Assembly: GCF_004345325.1 (NCBI RefSeq)
Contig: NZ_SLVJ01000004.1
Coordinates: 1-64,000, forward strand
Direction: 5' to 3'
DNA: 64,000 bases
Source: Acinetobacter calcoaceticus
GTDB lineage: Bacteria > Pseudomonadota > Gammaproteobacteria > Pseudomonadales > Moraxellaceae
The notes beneath the pieces were generated by a model, which had not been told where the DNA came from, did not search any database, and was given only the letters and a program-made list of their open reading frames with translations. How positions within the stretch are numbered: the first letter of the stretch is position 1; every line of letters starts with the position of its first letter. The position numbers and the translations under genes were made by a program. Below are positions 38,693 through 47,359 of this stretch, piece by piece.

Positions 38693-39484
38693 TTAACCTT
38701 TAAACTGCATTTTTTTAGACTTACTACCACTAGCATAAGTCCAGTTTAGACCTGTACCAAATCCCGGTCTTCTCTTTCTAGCACCTTCTTTAATTCTATC
38801 ATTCACATAATCATCAATATTTCTAATACTTACTCCTTTATACTCACGATCAACAACTTTAAATCGAATTATTAAATCAGGATGTAACAGATTTTCTTCA
38901 CTTTTTTCAGCATTTAAAGTAATACACCATCGAACGAAACGCTCTTTATACGGATCTAACAATTCTATCAGACGATGTCTTTCTGCTGATGTAAAAAATT
39001 TAGCGCTTTGATCATTTTGGTGTTTGCGAATTAATTCTTTTAATTCACCATCAGGTATTCCAACACCTTCACATATGGTTTCTACATCATATTCAGCAAT
39101 AGATACTTTGGATTTACTTGAGTGCTTAATGTTCAGTGGAACTTGTTTTTTTGTGCCATCATATAGATGAATTGTGATGTAGGCATCCGTTTTGGGTAAT
39201 CCACCAGCGATTGTTCGACCTAACCCATCATTACTACTACTTACATCTGAAATATCTTCAAGGTAAATATTCAAGGCTTCTAGAATATCTTTAACGATCT
39301 TAGCTTCTTGAGGATATAAAATAGGATCACTATAGAAAATCATAGTTTTGAAATCTTTAAAGATTTCTAATGTGTATCGCTCATATAGTTTCCCTAATCG
39401 GTCAGAAGTCTTACCATGCTGTTCTAACGGTAGGCTATCTATCTCAAATTCATCATATAGGTTAGTTAGTATTTCAGTTCTCAT
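38693..39484 (-). CDS. Type II restriction endonuclease, MspI family (predicted C^CGG)
   Basis: A 263-residue protein closely resembling R.MspI over its whole length, as I remember that sequence (262 residues). Shared segments include the MRTE start, EQHGKTSDRLGKLYE, VSSSNDGLGRTIAGGLPKTDA, VPLNIKHSSKSKVSIAEYDVETICEGVGI and the end GFGTGLNWTYASGSKSKKMQFKG. The DA...NIKHSSK segment corresponds to the catalytic centre of MspI. R.MspI cuts CCGG. It is divergent from the methyltransferase gene, as in the MspI system. AGGTAA precedes the ATG. It is more AT-rich than its chromosomal neighbours, so probably acquired. Confidence 0.93.
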   Translation of the reverse strand: MRTEILTNLYDEFEIDSLPLEQHGKTSDRLGKLYERYTLEIFKDFKTMIFYSDPILYPQEAKIVKDILEALNIYLEDISDVSSSNDGLGRTIAGGLPKTDAYITIHLYDGTKKQVPLNIKHSSKSKVSIAEYDVETICEGVGIPDGELKELIRKHQNDQSAKFFTSAERHRLIELLDPYKERFVRWCITLNAEKSEENLLHPDLIIRFKVVDREYKGVSIRNIDDYVNDRIKEGARKRRPGFGTGLNWTYASGSKSKKMQFKG

Positions 39485-39540
39485 GTTATTACCTAAACTT
39501 GTGTTTTATCTGATGTTGATCTAGTTAAGATAATCATTAA

Positions 39541-39569
39541 TTGACTTACATTGTTGTTGAACGGATAAT
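39541..39569 (+). promoter_or_regulatory. Promoter of the MspI-type methyltransferase gene
   Basis: TTGACT (39541-39546) and GATAAT (39564-39569) are 17 bp apart, near-consensus sigma-70 boxes. Transcription would begin about 20 nt before the ATG at 39596. The whole divergent region is 111 bp, so the restriction gene promoter must overlap it. Confidence 0.7.
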
Positions 39570-39595
39570 CTAGAAAAATATATCCTTTGGCCGTA

Positions 39596-40825
39596 ATGAA
39601 ACCTCAGACTCTTAAAGTACTCCGTAACCGTCTACAGATGACACAAAAGCAAATGGCTGATTTACTCAATGTTTGTTCTAAAACATGGCAAGCTTGGGAA
39701 AATGGCACAAATCCCATGCATATCGCTTTTGCTAAGTTATTAGAACAAAAAGTGAAAAATGAATTACTATTACCTGAAGTGAGAATAAGGAGCAAGTGTT
39801 TGAAAAATAAAAAAATTTTCTCGAATTATAATCAAGCTCAAATCACAAAAAATGCTGAAGATTTGGCAATTATTACGCATAGGGATGTAGATCAAGGTAT
39901 TGATTCTAGTCAATTTACCTTTATAGATCTATTTGCTGGAATAGGTGGAATTCGACAATCATTTGAAAAGCATGGAGGAAAGTGTATCTTTTCTTCTGAA
40001 ATTGATCCATTTGCCAAATTTACCTACTACACAAATTTTGGTGATGTGCCTTTTGGAGACATCACTCAAATTTCCGTTGATTCCATTCCTAAGCACGATA
40101 TTTTATGTGCTGGATTTCCATGCCAACCATTTAGCCATATTGGTAAAAGAGAAGGGTTTGAACATCCAACTCAAGGGACTATGTTTTATGAAATAGTACG
40201 TATCATTAAAGACAAGAAAACCCCTGTCCTTTTCTTAGAAAATGTTCCTGGGTTAATTAATCATGATGATGGAAATACATTACAAGTAATTATCGAAACA
40301 CTTCAGGCAATGGGATACAAAGTGCATCATACTGTTCTTGATGCAAGTCATTTTGGTGTTCCTCAAAAGCGGAAAAGATTCTATTTAATAGCTTTTTTAG
40401 ATCATAAGGTTCAATTTGAATTTCCTAAACCTCCAATGATTTCTAAAGATATTGGTGAGGTTTTAGAAACAGATGTAACTGGGTATAGTGTTTCTGAACA
40501 TCTTCAAAATTCATACTTATTCAAAAAAGATGATGGTAAACCAGCATTAGTTGACAAGAACTCGATTGGAGCAATAAAAACTTTAGTTTCTACCTACCAT
40601 AAGATTCAGCGTTTAACGGGTACCTTTGTAAAAGATGGTGAAACAGGTGTCAGACTATTAACTACAAATGAATGTAAAGCGATTATGGGCTTCCCTGAAA
40701 ACTTTGTTATCCCTGTATCAAGAACCCAAATGTATCGCCAAATGGGCAATTCCGTTGTAGTTCCTGTAGTTAAAAAAATTGCAGAACAAATCAATTTGGC
40801 TTTAAAAAATGCTAAGCATCAATAG
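39596..40825 (+). CDS. DNA (cytosine-5)-methyltransferase, MspI family, with N-terminal HTH
   Basis: A 409-residue C5-methyltransferase predicted to protect CCGG. Residues ~1-60 form an HTH (RLQMTQKQMADLLNVCSKTWQAWENG), which in M.MspI represses its own transcription. Motif I is FIDLFAGIGGIRQSFE (109-124), motif IV GFPCQPFS with catalytic Cys176, motif VI ENVPG (215-219), motif VIII QKRKRFYLIAF, motif X YRQMGNSVVVPV. The target-recognition region closely resembles M.MspI from memory, including TGYSVSEHLQNSYLFKKDDGKP. It starts at the ATG at 39596; the TTG at 39587 is the longer alternative. No Vsr repair gene is attached. Confidence 0.94.
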   Translation: MKPQTLKVLRNRLQMTQKQMADLLNVCSKTWQAWENGTNPMHIAFAKLLEQKVKNELLLPEVRIRSKCLKNKKIFSNYNQAQITKNAEDLAIITHRDVDQGIDSSQFTFIDLFAGIGGIRQSFEKHGGKCIFSSEIDPFAKFTYYTNFGDVPFGDITQISVDSIPKHDILCAGFPCQPFSHIGKREGFEHPTQGTMFYEIVRIIKDKKTPVLFLENVPGLINHDDGNTLQVIIETLQAMGYKVHHTVLDASHFGVPQKRKRFYLIAFLDHKVQFEFPKPPMISKDIGEVLETDVTGYSVSEHLQNSYLFKKDDGKPALVDKNSIGAIKTLVSTYHKIQRLTGTFVKDGETGVRLLTTNECKAIMGFPENFVIPVSRTQMYRQMGNSVVVPVVKKIAEQINLALKNAKHQ

Positions 40826-40939
40826 AAAATTTTGAGCTTAAATTAATAATAGCCCCTAATTACAGAGGCTATTCAACATAAAATCTCTTATGCGAAATTT
40901 AGTTGTAAACCCCAACCAAAAATATCCGCTTTCGAACTC

Positions 40940-40996
40940 ACTCAAGATCACCATCACTGTTAGGTAAGCCCTTTAGACTAATGGTGAAGCTTGAGT
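40940..40996. other. Long stem-loop beyond the mpl stop
   Basis: ACTCAAG-AT-CACCAT (40940-40954) pairs with ATGGTG-AAG-CTTGAGT (40981-40996), leaving a loop of about 26 nt. It lies 18 bp beyond the mpl stop on the minus strand, with no U-run. It may protect or end the mpl mRNA, and it marks the right edge of the restriction cassette. Confidence 0.5.
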
Positions 40997-41013
40997 AAGT
41001 TTCAGTATCGCGA

Positions 41014-42390
41014 TTAAGCCTTGGCTTTTAAGGCCTGTAGCAGTTTTTGGTGTAAGCCACCAAAGCCACCATTGGACATGATCACCACAGCATCGCCTTC
41101 ACCCGCTTCGCTGACGATGCGTTGGATGATGTCTTCAAGGTTGCGGGCAATGGATGCAGGATTGCTGGCAGCATCAACCACCGGTTGTAGATCCCAGTCC
41201 AAACCTTCAGGTTGATACCAGATCACTTGATCAGCCAAACGTGCTGAGTGTGCCAATTCATCTTTGTGACTGCCCATACGCATGGTATTGGAGCGCGGTT
41301 CAATGATCGCCCAAAGTTTACGTTGTCCTAGGCGTTTACGTGCACCATCTAAAGTGGTGTCGATTGCGGTTGGGTGATGGGCAAAGTCATCATAGACTTC
41401 GATGCCATTGATCACATCAAGCAGTTCCATACGACGCTTGACCCCACCAAAGCAAGACAATGCTGCACAGGCCTGTTCTACACTGACGCCGACATGTTCT
41501 GCTGCGGCAATCGTAGCCAAAGCATTGGCCACGCTATGTTGACCAGTCATGCTCCAATGCACTTCGCCTTTGACCATACCTTCATGCAGCACCTTAAAAT
41601 GCGAGCCATCGATATTGATCAGTTCTGCGGATAACTCGACTGCCGCTGTGTCAGAGGCTGTGCCAATGCTGGTACGCATTACTGGCGTCCAACATCCCAT
41701 GGCCAGTACTTCATCAATATGAGTTTCAGTGATTGGTGCAATGATACGACCAGTGCTTGGAATGGTGCGGACCAAGTGGTGAAATTGTTTTTGGATGGCT
41801 GCGAGATCATCAAAGATATCGGCATGGTCAAATTCGAGATTGTTTAAAATCGCCGTTCTAGGATGGTAATGCACAAACTTAGAACGCTTATCAAAGAAGG
41901 CAGAGTCATACTCATCGGCTTCAACCACAAAATAGTCACCACCTAAACGGGCACTTTCGCTGAAACCCAGTGGCACGCCACCAATCAGGAAGCCCGGATT
42001 TAAACCTGCTTGATCTAAGACCCATGCCAGCATGGTGGTGGTGGTGGTTTTACCGTGTGTACCTGCGACTCCAAGTACATGCTTGCCCGGTAAGACATGA
42101 TCGGCAAGGAATTGTGGACCAGAGATATACGGTAAACCGACATCGAGCATGTATTCCACGGCGTCAATACCGCGCTTCATCGCATTGCCGACGATGACCA
42201 AATCAGGATGTGGCTGTAAATGACTGCGGTCATAGCCTTGCATTAAGGTAATGCCTGCATTTTCGAGTTGGGTGGACATTGGTGGATAAACACTTTGGTC
42301 AGAACCAGTGACGGTATGACCCAGATCACGTGCCAATAATGCCAATGACCCCATAAAGGTGCCACAAATGCCCAAAATATGCAGATGCAT
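41014..42390 (-). CDS. mpl: UDP-N-acetylmuramate:tripeptide ligase Mpl
   Basis: A 458-residue Mur-ligase homologue that joins the recycled tripeptide L-Ala-gamma-D-Glu-meso-DAP to UDP-MurNAc in the cytoplasm. It shows HILGICGTFMGSLALLARDLGHTVTGSD at the start (Rossmann), ATP loop GVAGTHGKTTTTTML (108-122) and the C-terminal DFAHHPTAIDTTLDGAR segment. The start MHLHILGICGTFMG and the length distinguish Mpl from MurC. Together with anmK it gives this window two peptidoglycan recycling enzymes. Confidence 0.95.
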   Translation of the reverse strand: MHLHILGICGTFMGSLALLARDLGHTVTGSDQSVYPPMSTQLENAGITLMQGYDRSHLQPHPDLVIVGNAMKRGIDAVEYMLDVGLPYISGPQFLADHVLPGKHVLGVAGTHGKTTTTTMLAWVLDQAGLNPGFLIGGVPLGFSESARLGGDYFVVEADEYDSAFFDKRSKFVHYHPRTAILNNLEFDHADIFDDLAAIQKQFHHLVRTIPSTGRIIAPITETHIDEVLAMGCWTPVMRTSIGTASDTAAVELSAELINIDGSHFKVLHEGMVKGEVHWSMTGQHSVANALATIAAAEHVGVSVEQACAALSCFGGVKRRMELLDVINGIEVYDDFAHHPTAIDTTLDGARKRLGQRKLWAIIEPRSNTMRMGSHKDELAHSARLADQVIWYQPEGLDWDLQPVVDAASNPASIARNLEDIIQRIVSEAGEGDAVVIMSNGGFGGLHQKLLQALKAKA

Positions 42391-42593
42391 GTGTATTCAC
42401 TCCAGTGCTTTTTTAGACAGCACTTTGTTTTTGATGCTGTTAATGTGATTCATTTAAATTGTCAGCAACGATAGCAAGGCTCTATCTGAAAAGAAAGTTT
42501 TTCTTGTGATGTTTAATAGGCTGGTGAAGAGTTGAGCAATTCACGGCCTACAGCACTTTATGTGTTCTTTTAGTTTATTTTAAAATAGAAAAA

Positions 42594-42616
42594 AGCCGAT
42601 AAAATCGGCTTTTTTT
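42594..42616. terminator. Rho-independent terminator after the cold shock gene
   Basis: AGCCGAT / ATCGGCT (7 bp, 3-nt loop) is followed by T residues on the plus strand and by an A-run read as U on the minus strand. It lies ~55 bp past the cold shock stop. Confidence 0.82.
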
Positions 42617-42671
42617 CATTCAAATCTGAAACGCGCTAGGCGTGGATCAGTTTTGAGATCATATCAGTTGC

Positions 42672-42881
42672 TTATAGAGCAATGATATTAACCGCATTTG
42701 GGCCTTTTTGACCTTGAGCGATAGAGAATTCAACTTGTTGGCCTTCAACTAAAGTTTTGAAGCCAGAGCTAGCGATTTCGCTGAAATGAGCAAAAACGTC
42801 TGGACCTGATTCTTGTTGAATGAAACCAAAACCTTTAGTTTCGTTGAACCACTTAACAGTACCTTTAACAGTGTTTGACAT
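42672..42881 (-). CDS. Cold shock protein (CspA family)
   Basis: A 69-residue single cold-shock domain protein with RNP1 KGFGFIQQ and RNP2 VFAHFSEI (usual VFVHFS), start [21 protein letters not shown]. It binds single-stranded RNA/DNA and loosens RNA structure. The true start is at 42881, within a longer frame whose upstream 16 codons are leader. It is preceded by a long non-coding leader, common in cold-shock genes. Confidence 0.95.
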   Translation of the reverse strand: MSNTVKGTVKWFNETKGFGFIQQESGPDVFAHFSEIASSGFKTLVEGQQVEFSIAQGQKGPNAVNIIAL

Positions 42882-43273
42882 AGTATATATCCTATAGATT
42901 TTGAACGGATTAGCCATTTGCATGACCAAAGATAACTTTGAAAATAAAAAAGTATGGAACTTAAAATCTGAAAAAAACGAAGGATTATGACTAAAACTGC
43001 GATACTTAAAGAAGATTTACCGAAACAAAACTTTTTTTCTAGTTGTGCGGATTATACATGTATTTTTAAGGGATACAACTGAAAATTTGCATGCTAGCGC
43101 CATTTAAAGGTGTGTTCGGTGTTTTCTTCACCACAATGCAGCAAATTTAACGTGAAGCTTGCATTGTTCCACGTGGAGTGAATATTAAATCGATCTGTTG
43201 ATGTATGAATTTGATGAACTTCTCAATGGCTTCGATGTAATCTAGCAGGACTCTTGTTTGACTGATTGATCAA
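42882..43273. other. Cold shock gene leader and divergent region, with a parS-like site
   Basis: 392 bp without a supportable gene. It holds the 5' leader and promoter of the cold shock gene, the promoter for the DUF486 gene, and the sequence TGTTCCACGTGGAGTG at 43165-43180, which resembles parS. Confidence 0.55.
43165..43180. promoter_or_regulatory. parS-like sequence
   Basis: TGTTCCACGTGGAGTG matches the Pseudomonas-type parS consensus TGTTCCACGTGGAACA at 13 of 16 positions, with the central TTCCACGTGGA intact. It is the only intergenic candidate in the window. Confidence 0.45.
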
Positions 43274-43618
43274 ATGGCCCTTTCGCTTCCCTTTATACTG
43301 CTCATTTTCGCCAATTGCTTTATGACCTTGGCTTGGTATGGTCATCTGAAGTTTTTGCATGATGCCCCACTTTGGCAAGCGATCCTGTTTGGCTGGGTGA
43401 TTGCGCTGTTAGAATATAGTTTAATGATTCCTGCGACTCGAATGTTGGCACAACAGGGCTGGTCATTGGGGCAAATGAAGATTAGCCAAGAAGTGCTGAC
43501 CTTATTGGTCTTTGTGCCCTTTATGATCTTAGTGTTCAAACAACCTTTTAAGCTAGATTACCTCTGGGCTGGACTGTGCTTAATGGGCTGTGTCTATTTC
43601 GTCTTTCGCAGTGCTTGA
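43274..43618 (+). CDS. DUF486/DMT-family small membrane protein
   Basis: A 114-residue inner-membrane protein with four predicted spans. The DUF486 pattern is visible: LIFANCFMTLAWYGHLKF, IALLEYSLMIPATRMLAQQG, SLGQMKISQEVLTLLVFVPF and the last span YLWAGLCLMGCVYFVF. The family is distantly related to small EmrE-like transporters, but no substrate is established. Confidence 0.85.
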   Translation: MALSLPFILLIFANCFMTLAWYGHLKFLHDAPLWQAILFGWVIALLEYSLMIPATRMLAQQGWSLGQMKISQEVLTLLVFVPFMILVFKQPFKLDYLWAGLCLMGCVYFVFRSA

Positions 43619-43819
43619 AGCTGTGAATGGCCGTAAAGGTTTTAGACAATAAGCGTATAGAGAACAGTGCTGTTTGGGCATGGGTAATGTAATTTAGCAA
43701 AATATCATTTGAATCAATAAGCTGTGATAAGCATAGGCAAAAGTGGTTAAAACACGGTAGACTATGGCGCAATGAAGATTCTAAAACGTCTATATAGACC
43801 TCGTAAAAGGTGAAGTCGA

Positions 43820-44941
43820 ATGCCGCTCAATACTGTTGAAGAACTTGTAGCAGATATGCGTGCAGGAAAAATGGTTATTCTCATGGACGATGAAGATCGT
43901 GAGAATGAAGGTGATTTAGTTATTGCTGCAACCCATGTTCGTCCTGAAGACATTAACTTTATGATCACCCATGCACGTGGGCTGGTCTGTTTGACGTTGA
44001 GTAGAGAACGTTGTCAGCAGTTGAATCTGCCACTAATGGTCGATGCCAATGGTGCGCAACATGCAACCAACTTTACCTTGTCTATTGAGGCTGCTGAAGG
44101 AATCACCACAGGAATTTCTGCGGCTGAACGTGCGCATACCATTCATGCTGCAGTGGCGGCACATGCCAAACCTGTCGATATCGTACAACCGGGGCATATT
44201 TTCCCATTGATGGCGCAACCTGGCGGTGTATTACATCGTGCAGGCCATACTGAAGCGGGCTGTGATTTAGCACGTTTGGCTGGACTTGAGCCTGCATCAG
44301 TGATCTGTGAAATCATCAATGATGATGGCACCATGGCGCGTCGTCCTGATCTGGAAGTGTTTGCTGAAAAGCATGGTCTGAAAATGGGTACCATTGCGGA
44401 TTTGATTCATTATCGTATGACCAATGAACAAACCGTTGAGCGCGTGGCACAAGAACGTATTGAGACCGAATATGGTGCTTTTGACTTGTATCGCTATCAG
44501 GAAATGGGTAGTCCAGAAGTACATTTGGCCATTGTTAAAGGTGATCCAAGCCAAGGTGTGACCACAGTACGTGTGCATGGCTTTAACCCGGTACGTGATT
44601 TGTTGAAGCTCAATAATGCAGACAATGAAGCCAACTGGAATCTAGACAAAGCACTGCGGACTATTGCACAAAGCGAGCGTGGTGTGTTGGTCTGGATTGG
44701 TCAGCCACAATTATCTGATCTTGGCCCTGCACTTGCTGCTTTGAATCAACCTAAACCGTTGAAATCAAATGCTGCTCTGTCTCAGCAATATCAAACCATC
44801 GGTGTAGGTGCACAAATTCTCTGTGATTTGGGTGTCGGTCAAATGCGATTGCTCAGTTCGCCGTTGCGTTTTAATGCAATTTCTGGTTTTAATTTAGAGG
44901 TGGTTGAATACATCACCGCTGATCAAACGCCAATTCACTAA
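43820..44941 (+). CDS. ribB: 3,4-dihydroxy-2-butanone-4-phosphate synthase with a degenerate GTP cyclohydrolase II-like tail
   Basis: A 373-residue riboflavin pathway enzyme converting ribulose-5-phosphate to the four-carbon precursor of lumazine. The RibB domain (~1-205) shows MVILMDDEDRENEGDLVIAA, HARGLVCL, TNFTLSIEA and GHTEAGCDLARLAGL. The C-terminal ~165 residues keep the RibA-like fold but lack the zinc-binding cysteines and the usual GDVFGS-type segment, so GTP cyclohydrolase activity is unlikely. AAAGGTGAAG precedes the ATG. No FMN riboswitch was seen upstream. It leads the ribB-ribH-nusB-thiL-pgpA run. Confidence 0.93.
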   Translation: MPLNTVEELVADMRAGKMVILMDDEDRENEGDLVIAATHVRPEDINFMITHARGLVCLTLSRERCQQLNLPLMVDANGAQHATNFTLSIEAAEGITTGISAAERAHTIHAAVAAHAKPVDIVQPGHIFPLMAQPGGVLHRAGHTEAGCDLARLAGLEPASVICEIINDDGTMARRPDLEVFAEKHGLKMGTIADLIHYRMTNEQTVERVAQERIETEYGAFDLYRYQEMGSPEVHLAIVKGDPSQGVTTVRVHGFNPVRDLLKLNNADNEANWNLDKALRTIAQSERGVLVWIGQPQLSDLGPALAALNQPKPLKSNAALSQQYQTIGVGAQILCDLGVGQMRLLSSPLRFNAISGFNLEVVEYITADQTPIH

Positions 44942-44992
44942 TTGGGGTTAACAGAAACTGTTAACTCTTTCTGATATATATTCGAGGTTGCT

Positions 44993-45463
44993 ATGGCGAT
45001 TCGCCGTATAGAAGGTTTATTACATCTCGCGAGCGAAGACCGTTACGCGATTTTAGTTGGTCGTTTTAATAGTTTTGTGGTCGAGCATTTACTCGAAGGC
45101 GCGATTGATACTTTACGTCGTCATGGCGTAAGCGAAGACAATATTACTGTGGTTCATGCACCAGGTGCTTGGGAACTGCCAGTGGTCGCGAAGAAACTTG
45201 CTCAATCCAACAAATTTGATGCAGTCATTGCACTTGGTGCAGTGATCCGTGGTAGCACACCACATTTTGACTTTGTAGCTGGTGAATGTGCCAAAGGTCT
45301 AGGAGTGGTTGGATTAGACAGTGGCCTCCCTGTGATCAATGGTGTATTGACCACTGATAGCATTGAACAAGCAATTGAACGTTCAGGCACCAAAGCAGGC
45401 AATAAGGGTGGCGAAGCTGCTCTGACGGCGATTGAAATGGTTCATTTGTTGAAGGCAATCTAA
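44993..45463 (+). CDS. ribH: 6,7-dimethyl-8-ribityllumazine synthase
   Basis: A 156-residue lumazine synthase, condensing the RibB product with the pyrimidine intermediate. It forms large assemblies in the cytoplasm. The motifs [34 protein letters not shown] and [18 protein letters not shown] are classic. It lies 51 bp after ribB and 2 bp before nusB. Confidence 0.96.
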   Translation: MAIRRIEGLLHLASEDRYAILVGRFNSFVVEHLLEGAIDTLRRHGVSEDNITVVHAPGAWELPVVAKKLAQSNKFDAVIALGAVIRGSTPHFDFVAGECAKGLGVVGLDSGLPVINGVLTTDSIEQAIERSGTKAGNKGGEAALTAIEMVHLLKAI

Positions 45464-45465
45464 CT

Positions 45466-45915
45466 ATGTCGCAAACTCTCCAAGCGATTTATGCAGCTAA
45501 ACGTAAAGCACGTCGTTTTGCAGTACAAGGCATTTATGAATGGCAAATGAGTCGTAACCCAGTGCACGAAATCGAAGCGCGTACGCGTGCTGAAAATGCC
45601 ATGCACAAGGTTGATTTGAATTACTATCATGAGTTGTTGACCGAAGTGATTGGCAACCGTGAAGTGCTTGATGCCTTGTTGGTGCCGGTACTCGATCGTG
45701 AAGTGGATGCCCTTGATGGGGTTGAACTTGCGACCTTGCGTCTTGGTGCTTATGAACTTAAAGAACACATGGAAATTCCTTACCGTGTAGTGCTTGATGA
45801 AGCGATCGAATTGGCCAAGCACTTTGGTGGTGCTGATAGCCATAAATACATCAATGGTGTATTGGATCGTTTAGCAATCAGCTTAAGAGAAGCTGAAAAA
45901 CAACAAGCAAAGTAG
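45466..45915 (+). CDS. nusB: Transcription antitermination factor NusB
   Basis: A 149-residue helical RNA-binding protein that, with NusE, binds boxA RNA to antiterminate rRNA transcription. It shows [17 protein letters not shown] at the start and [31 protein letters not shown] at the C-terminus. It follows ribH by 2 bp, the common ribH-nusB arrangement. Confidence 0.95.
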   Translation: MSQTLQAIYAAKRKARRFAVQGIYEWQMSRNPVHEIEARTRAENAMHKVDLNYYHELLTEVIGNREVLDALLVPVLDREVDALDGVELATLRLGAYELKEHMEIPYRVVLDEAIELAKHFGGADSHKYINGVLDRLAISLREAEKQQAK

Positions 45916-45923
45916 TCGTTAAG

Positions 45924-46841
45924 ATGGCTGAATTTTCGATCATTGATACTTATTTTAATCGTCGACAGAACACTGCGGTGGATTTAGGTATCGGTGACGA
46001 TTCAGCCTTACTTTTGCCACCAGCTGGACATCAGTTGGTGGTGTGTACTGATACCTTGGTTGCAGGTCGTCATTTTCCGCTAGATACGCCAGCACATGCG
46101 ATAGGCTGGAAAAGTGTTGCCGTCAATCTGTCTGACATTGCTGCTATGGGCGCAACGCCACACAGTATCTTGTTGGGCTTAAGTTTGCCTGATGCAGAAC
46201 CGGACTGGTTACAAGGCTTCAGTGACGGTTTATATGCCTGCTGTGATCAGTACAGTGTCAACTTGATTGGTGGGGATACCACGCAAAGCCCACATCTCAA
46301 TTTAACCGTAACCGCCTTAGGCTGGGTGAAAAACGGCCAAGCGGTGATGCGTTCAGGGGCCCAAGTCGATGATCTGGTTGTGGTGAGTGGCAGTATCGGA
46401 GATGCTGCATTTGCGCTGCAACATTTGGGTCACCCCTTACAAAAAAGATTGGATTACCCAACTCCACGTTGTGAATTAGGTGCGTTGGTTCGCGGTTTGG
46501 CTTCAAGTATGATTGATATTTCTGATGGATTAGTGCAGGATTTGGGTCATATTTTGAAAGCCTCACAGGTTGGAGCACACATCGAACTCAATCAACTTCC
46601 CATCGATCCCGTGTTGCAAGCACTTGATCCACAAGTGCGTTGGCAATATGCCCTCGCAGGTGGCGATGATTATGAGCTGTGCTTTACGATTTCAAAAGAT
46701 AACTATCAACATCTCTTAGAACAACAACCGAATGTCGCAACGACGGTCATTGGACGGATTCAAGCCGAAACTGGGCTGGTTTTCACTCACAATGGTCAAA
46801 CCCAAGCGCTACACCTCAATGGATATCAACACTTTGCATAA
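45924..46841 (+). CDS. thiL: Thiamine-monophosphate kinase
   Basis: A 305-residue kinase that makes thiamine diphosphate from thiamine monophosphate and ATP. It belongs to the PurM-like family. The N-terminal GIGDDSALL and SVAVNLSDIAAMGATP, plus LIGGDTT and MIDISDGLVQDLGHI, are metal/ATP-binding motifs. It lies 8 bp after nusB. Its end overlaps the start of pgpA by 23 bp. Confidence 0.94.
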   Translation: MAEFSIIDTYFNRRQNTAVDLGIGDDSALLLPPAGHQLVVCTDTLVAGRHFPLDTPAHAIGWKSVAVNLSDIAAMGATPHSILLGLSLPDAEPDWLQGFSDGLYACCDQYSVNLIGGDTTQSPHLNLTVTALGWVKNGQAVMRSGAQVDDLVVVSGSIGDAAFALQHLGHPLQKRLDYPTPRCELGALVRGLASSMIDISDGLVQDLGHILKASQVGAHIELNQLPIDPVLQALDPQVRWQYALAGGDDYELCFTISKDNYQHLLEQQPNVATTVIGRIQAETGLVFTHNGQTQALHLNGYQHFA

Positions 46842-47340
46842 ACCGACAATTGATTTCAAACAGATGAATTGGGCAGAACGCTGCATCGTTTTTTGCGGTG
46901 TTGGCTTTGGTTCAGGACTTGCGCCTAAAGCGCCCGGGACTTTTGGTTCTGCGTTTGCGCTACTGTTTGTTCCATTGTGGTTTGCGATCGGATTCAGTGC
47001 CTCTGTGGTACTGATGGTGTTGATGTCGATCATTGGTATCTATATTTGCGGCCAAACTGCCAAAATTATGGGTGTCCATGATGATGGTCGTATCGTCTGG
47101 GATGAGTTCGCAGGACAATCGATTACTTTTCTACCTTTGATCTATGTGGGGTCGATCAATTGGGTTTGGGGACTTGCAGCTTTTGCCTTATTCCGTTTAT
47201 TTGATATCTGGAAGCCATGGCCGATACGTGTGATTGATCGCCAAGTCGGTGGTGGTTTCGGCATTATGCTCGATGATATCATTGCCGGTATTTGGGCAGC
47301 AGCTTGCATCATTATTTATTTATATATTTCTAAGGCTTAA
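46819..47340 (+). CDS. pgpA: Phosphatidylglycerophosphatase A
   Basis: A 173-residue inner-membrane phosphatase that removes phosphate from phosphatidylglycerophosphate. The motifs [30 protein letters not shown] and the C-terminal [10 protein letters not shown] are those of PgpA. It has about four spans. I start at the ATG at 46819 (MDINTL), overlapping thiL by 23 bp; the longer frame is inside thiL. The thiL-pgpA overlap is common in gammaproteobacteria. Confidence 0.92.
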   Translation: MDINTLHKPTIDFKQMNWAERCIVFCGVGFGSGLAPKAPGTFGSAFALLFVPLWFAIGFSASVVLMVLMSIIGIYICGQTAKIMGVHDDGRIVWDEFAGQSITFLPLIYVGSINWVWGLAAFALFRLFDIWKPWPIRVIDRQVGGGFGIMLDDIIAGIWAAACIIIYLYISKA

Positions 47341-47359
47341 GCCATTTACAAGGTGTGAT

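Noticed and set aside
38693..40825. Novel restriction-modification type
   Set aside because: Both genes match the known MspI family too closely across their whole lengths to be called new.
43619..43819. FMN riboswitch upstream of ribB
   Set aside because: The conserved RFN blocks were looked for and are not present.
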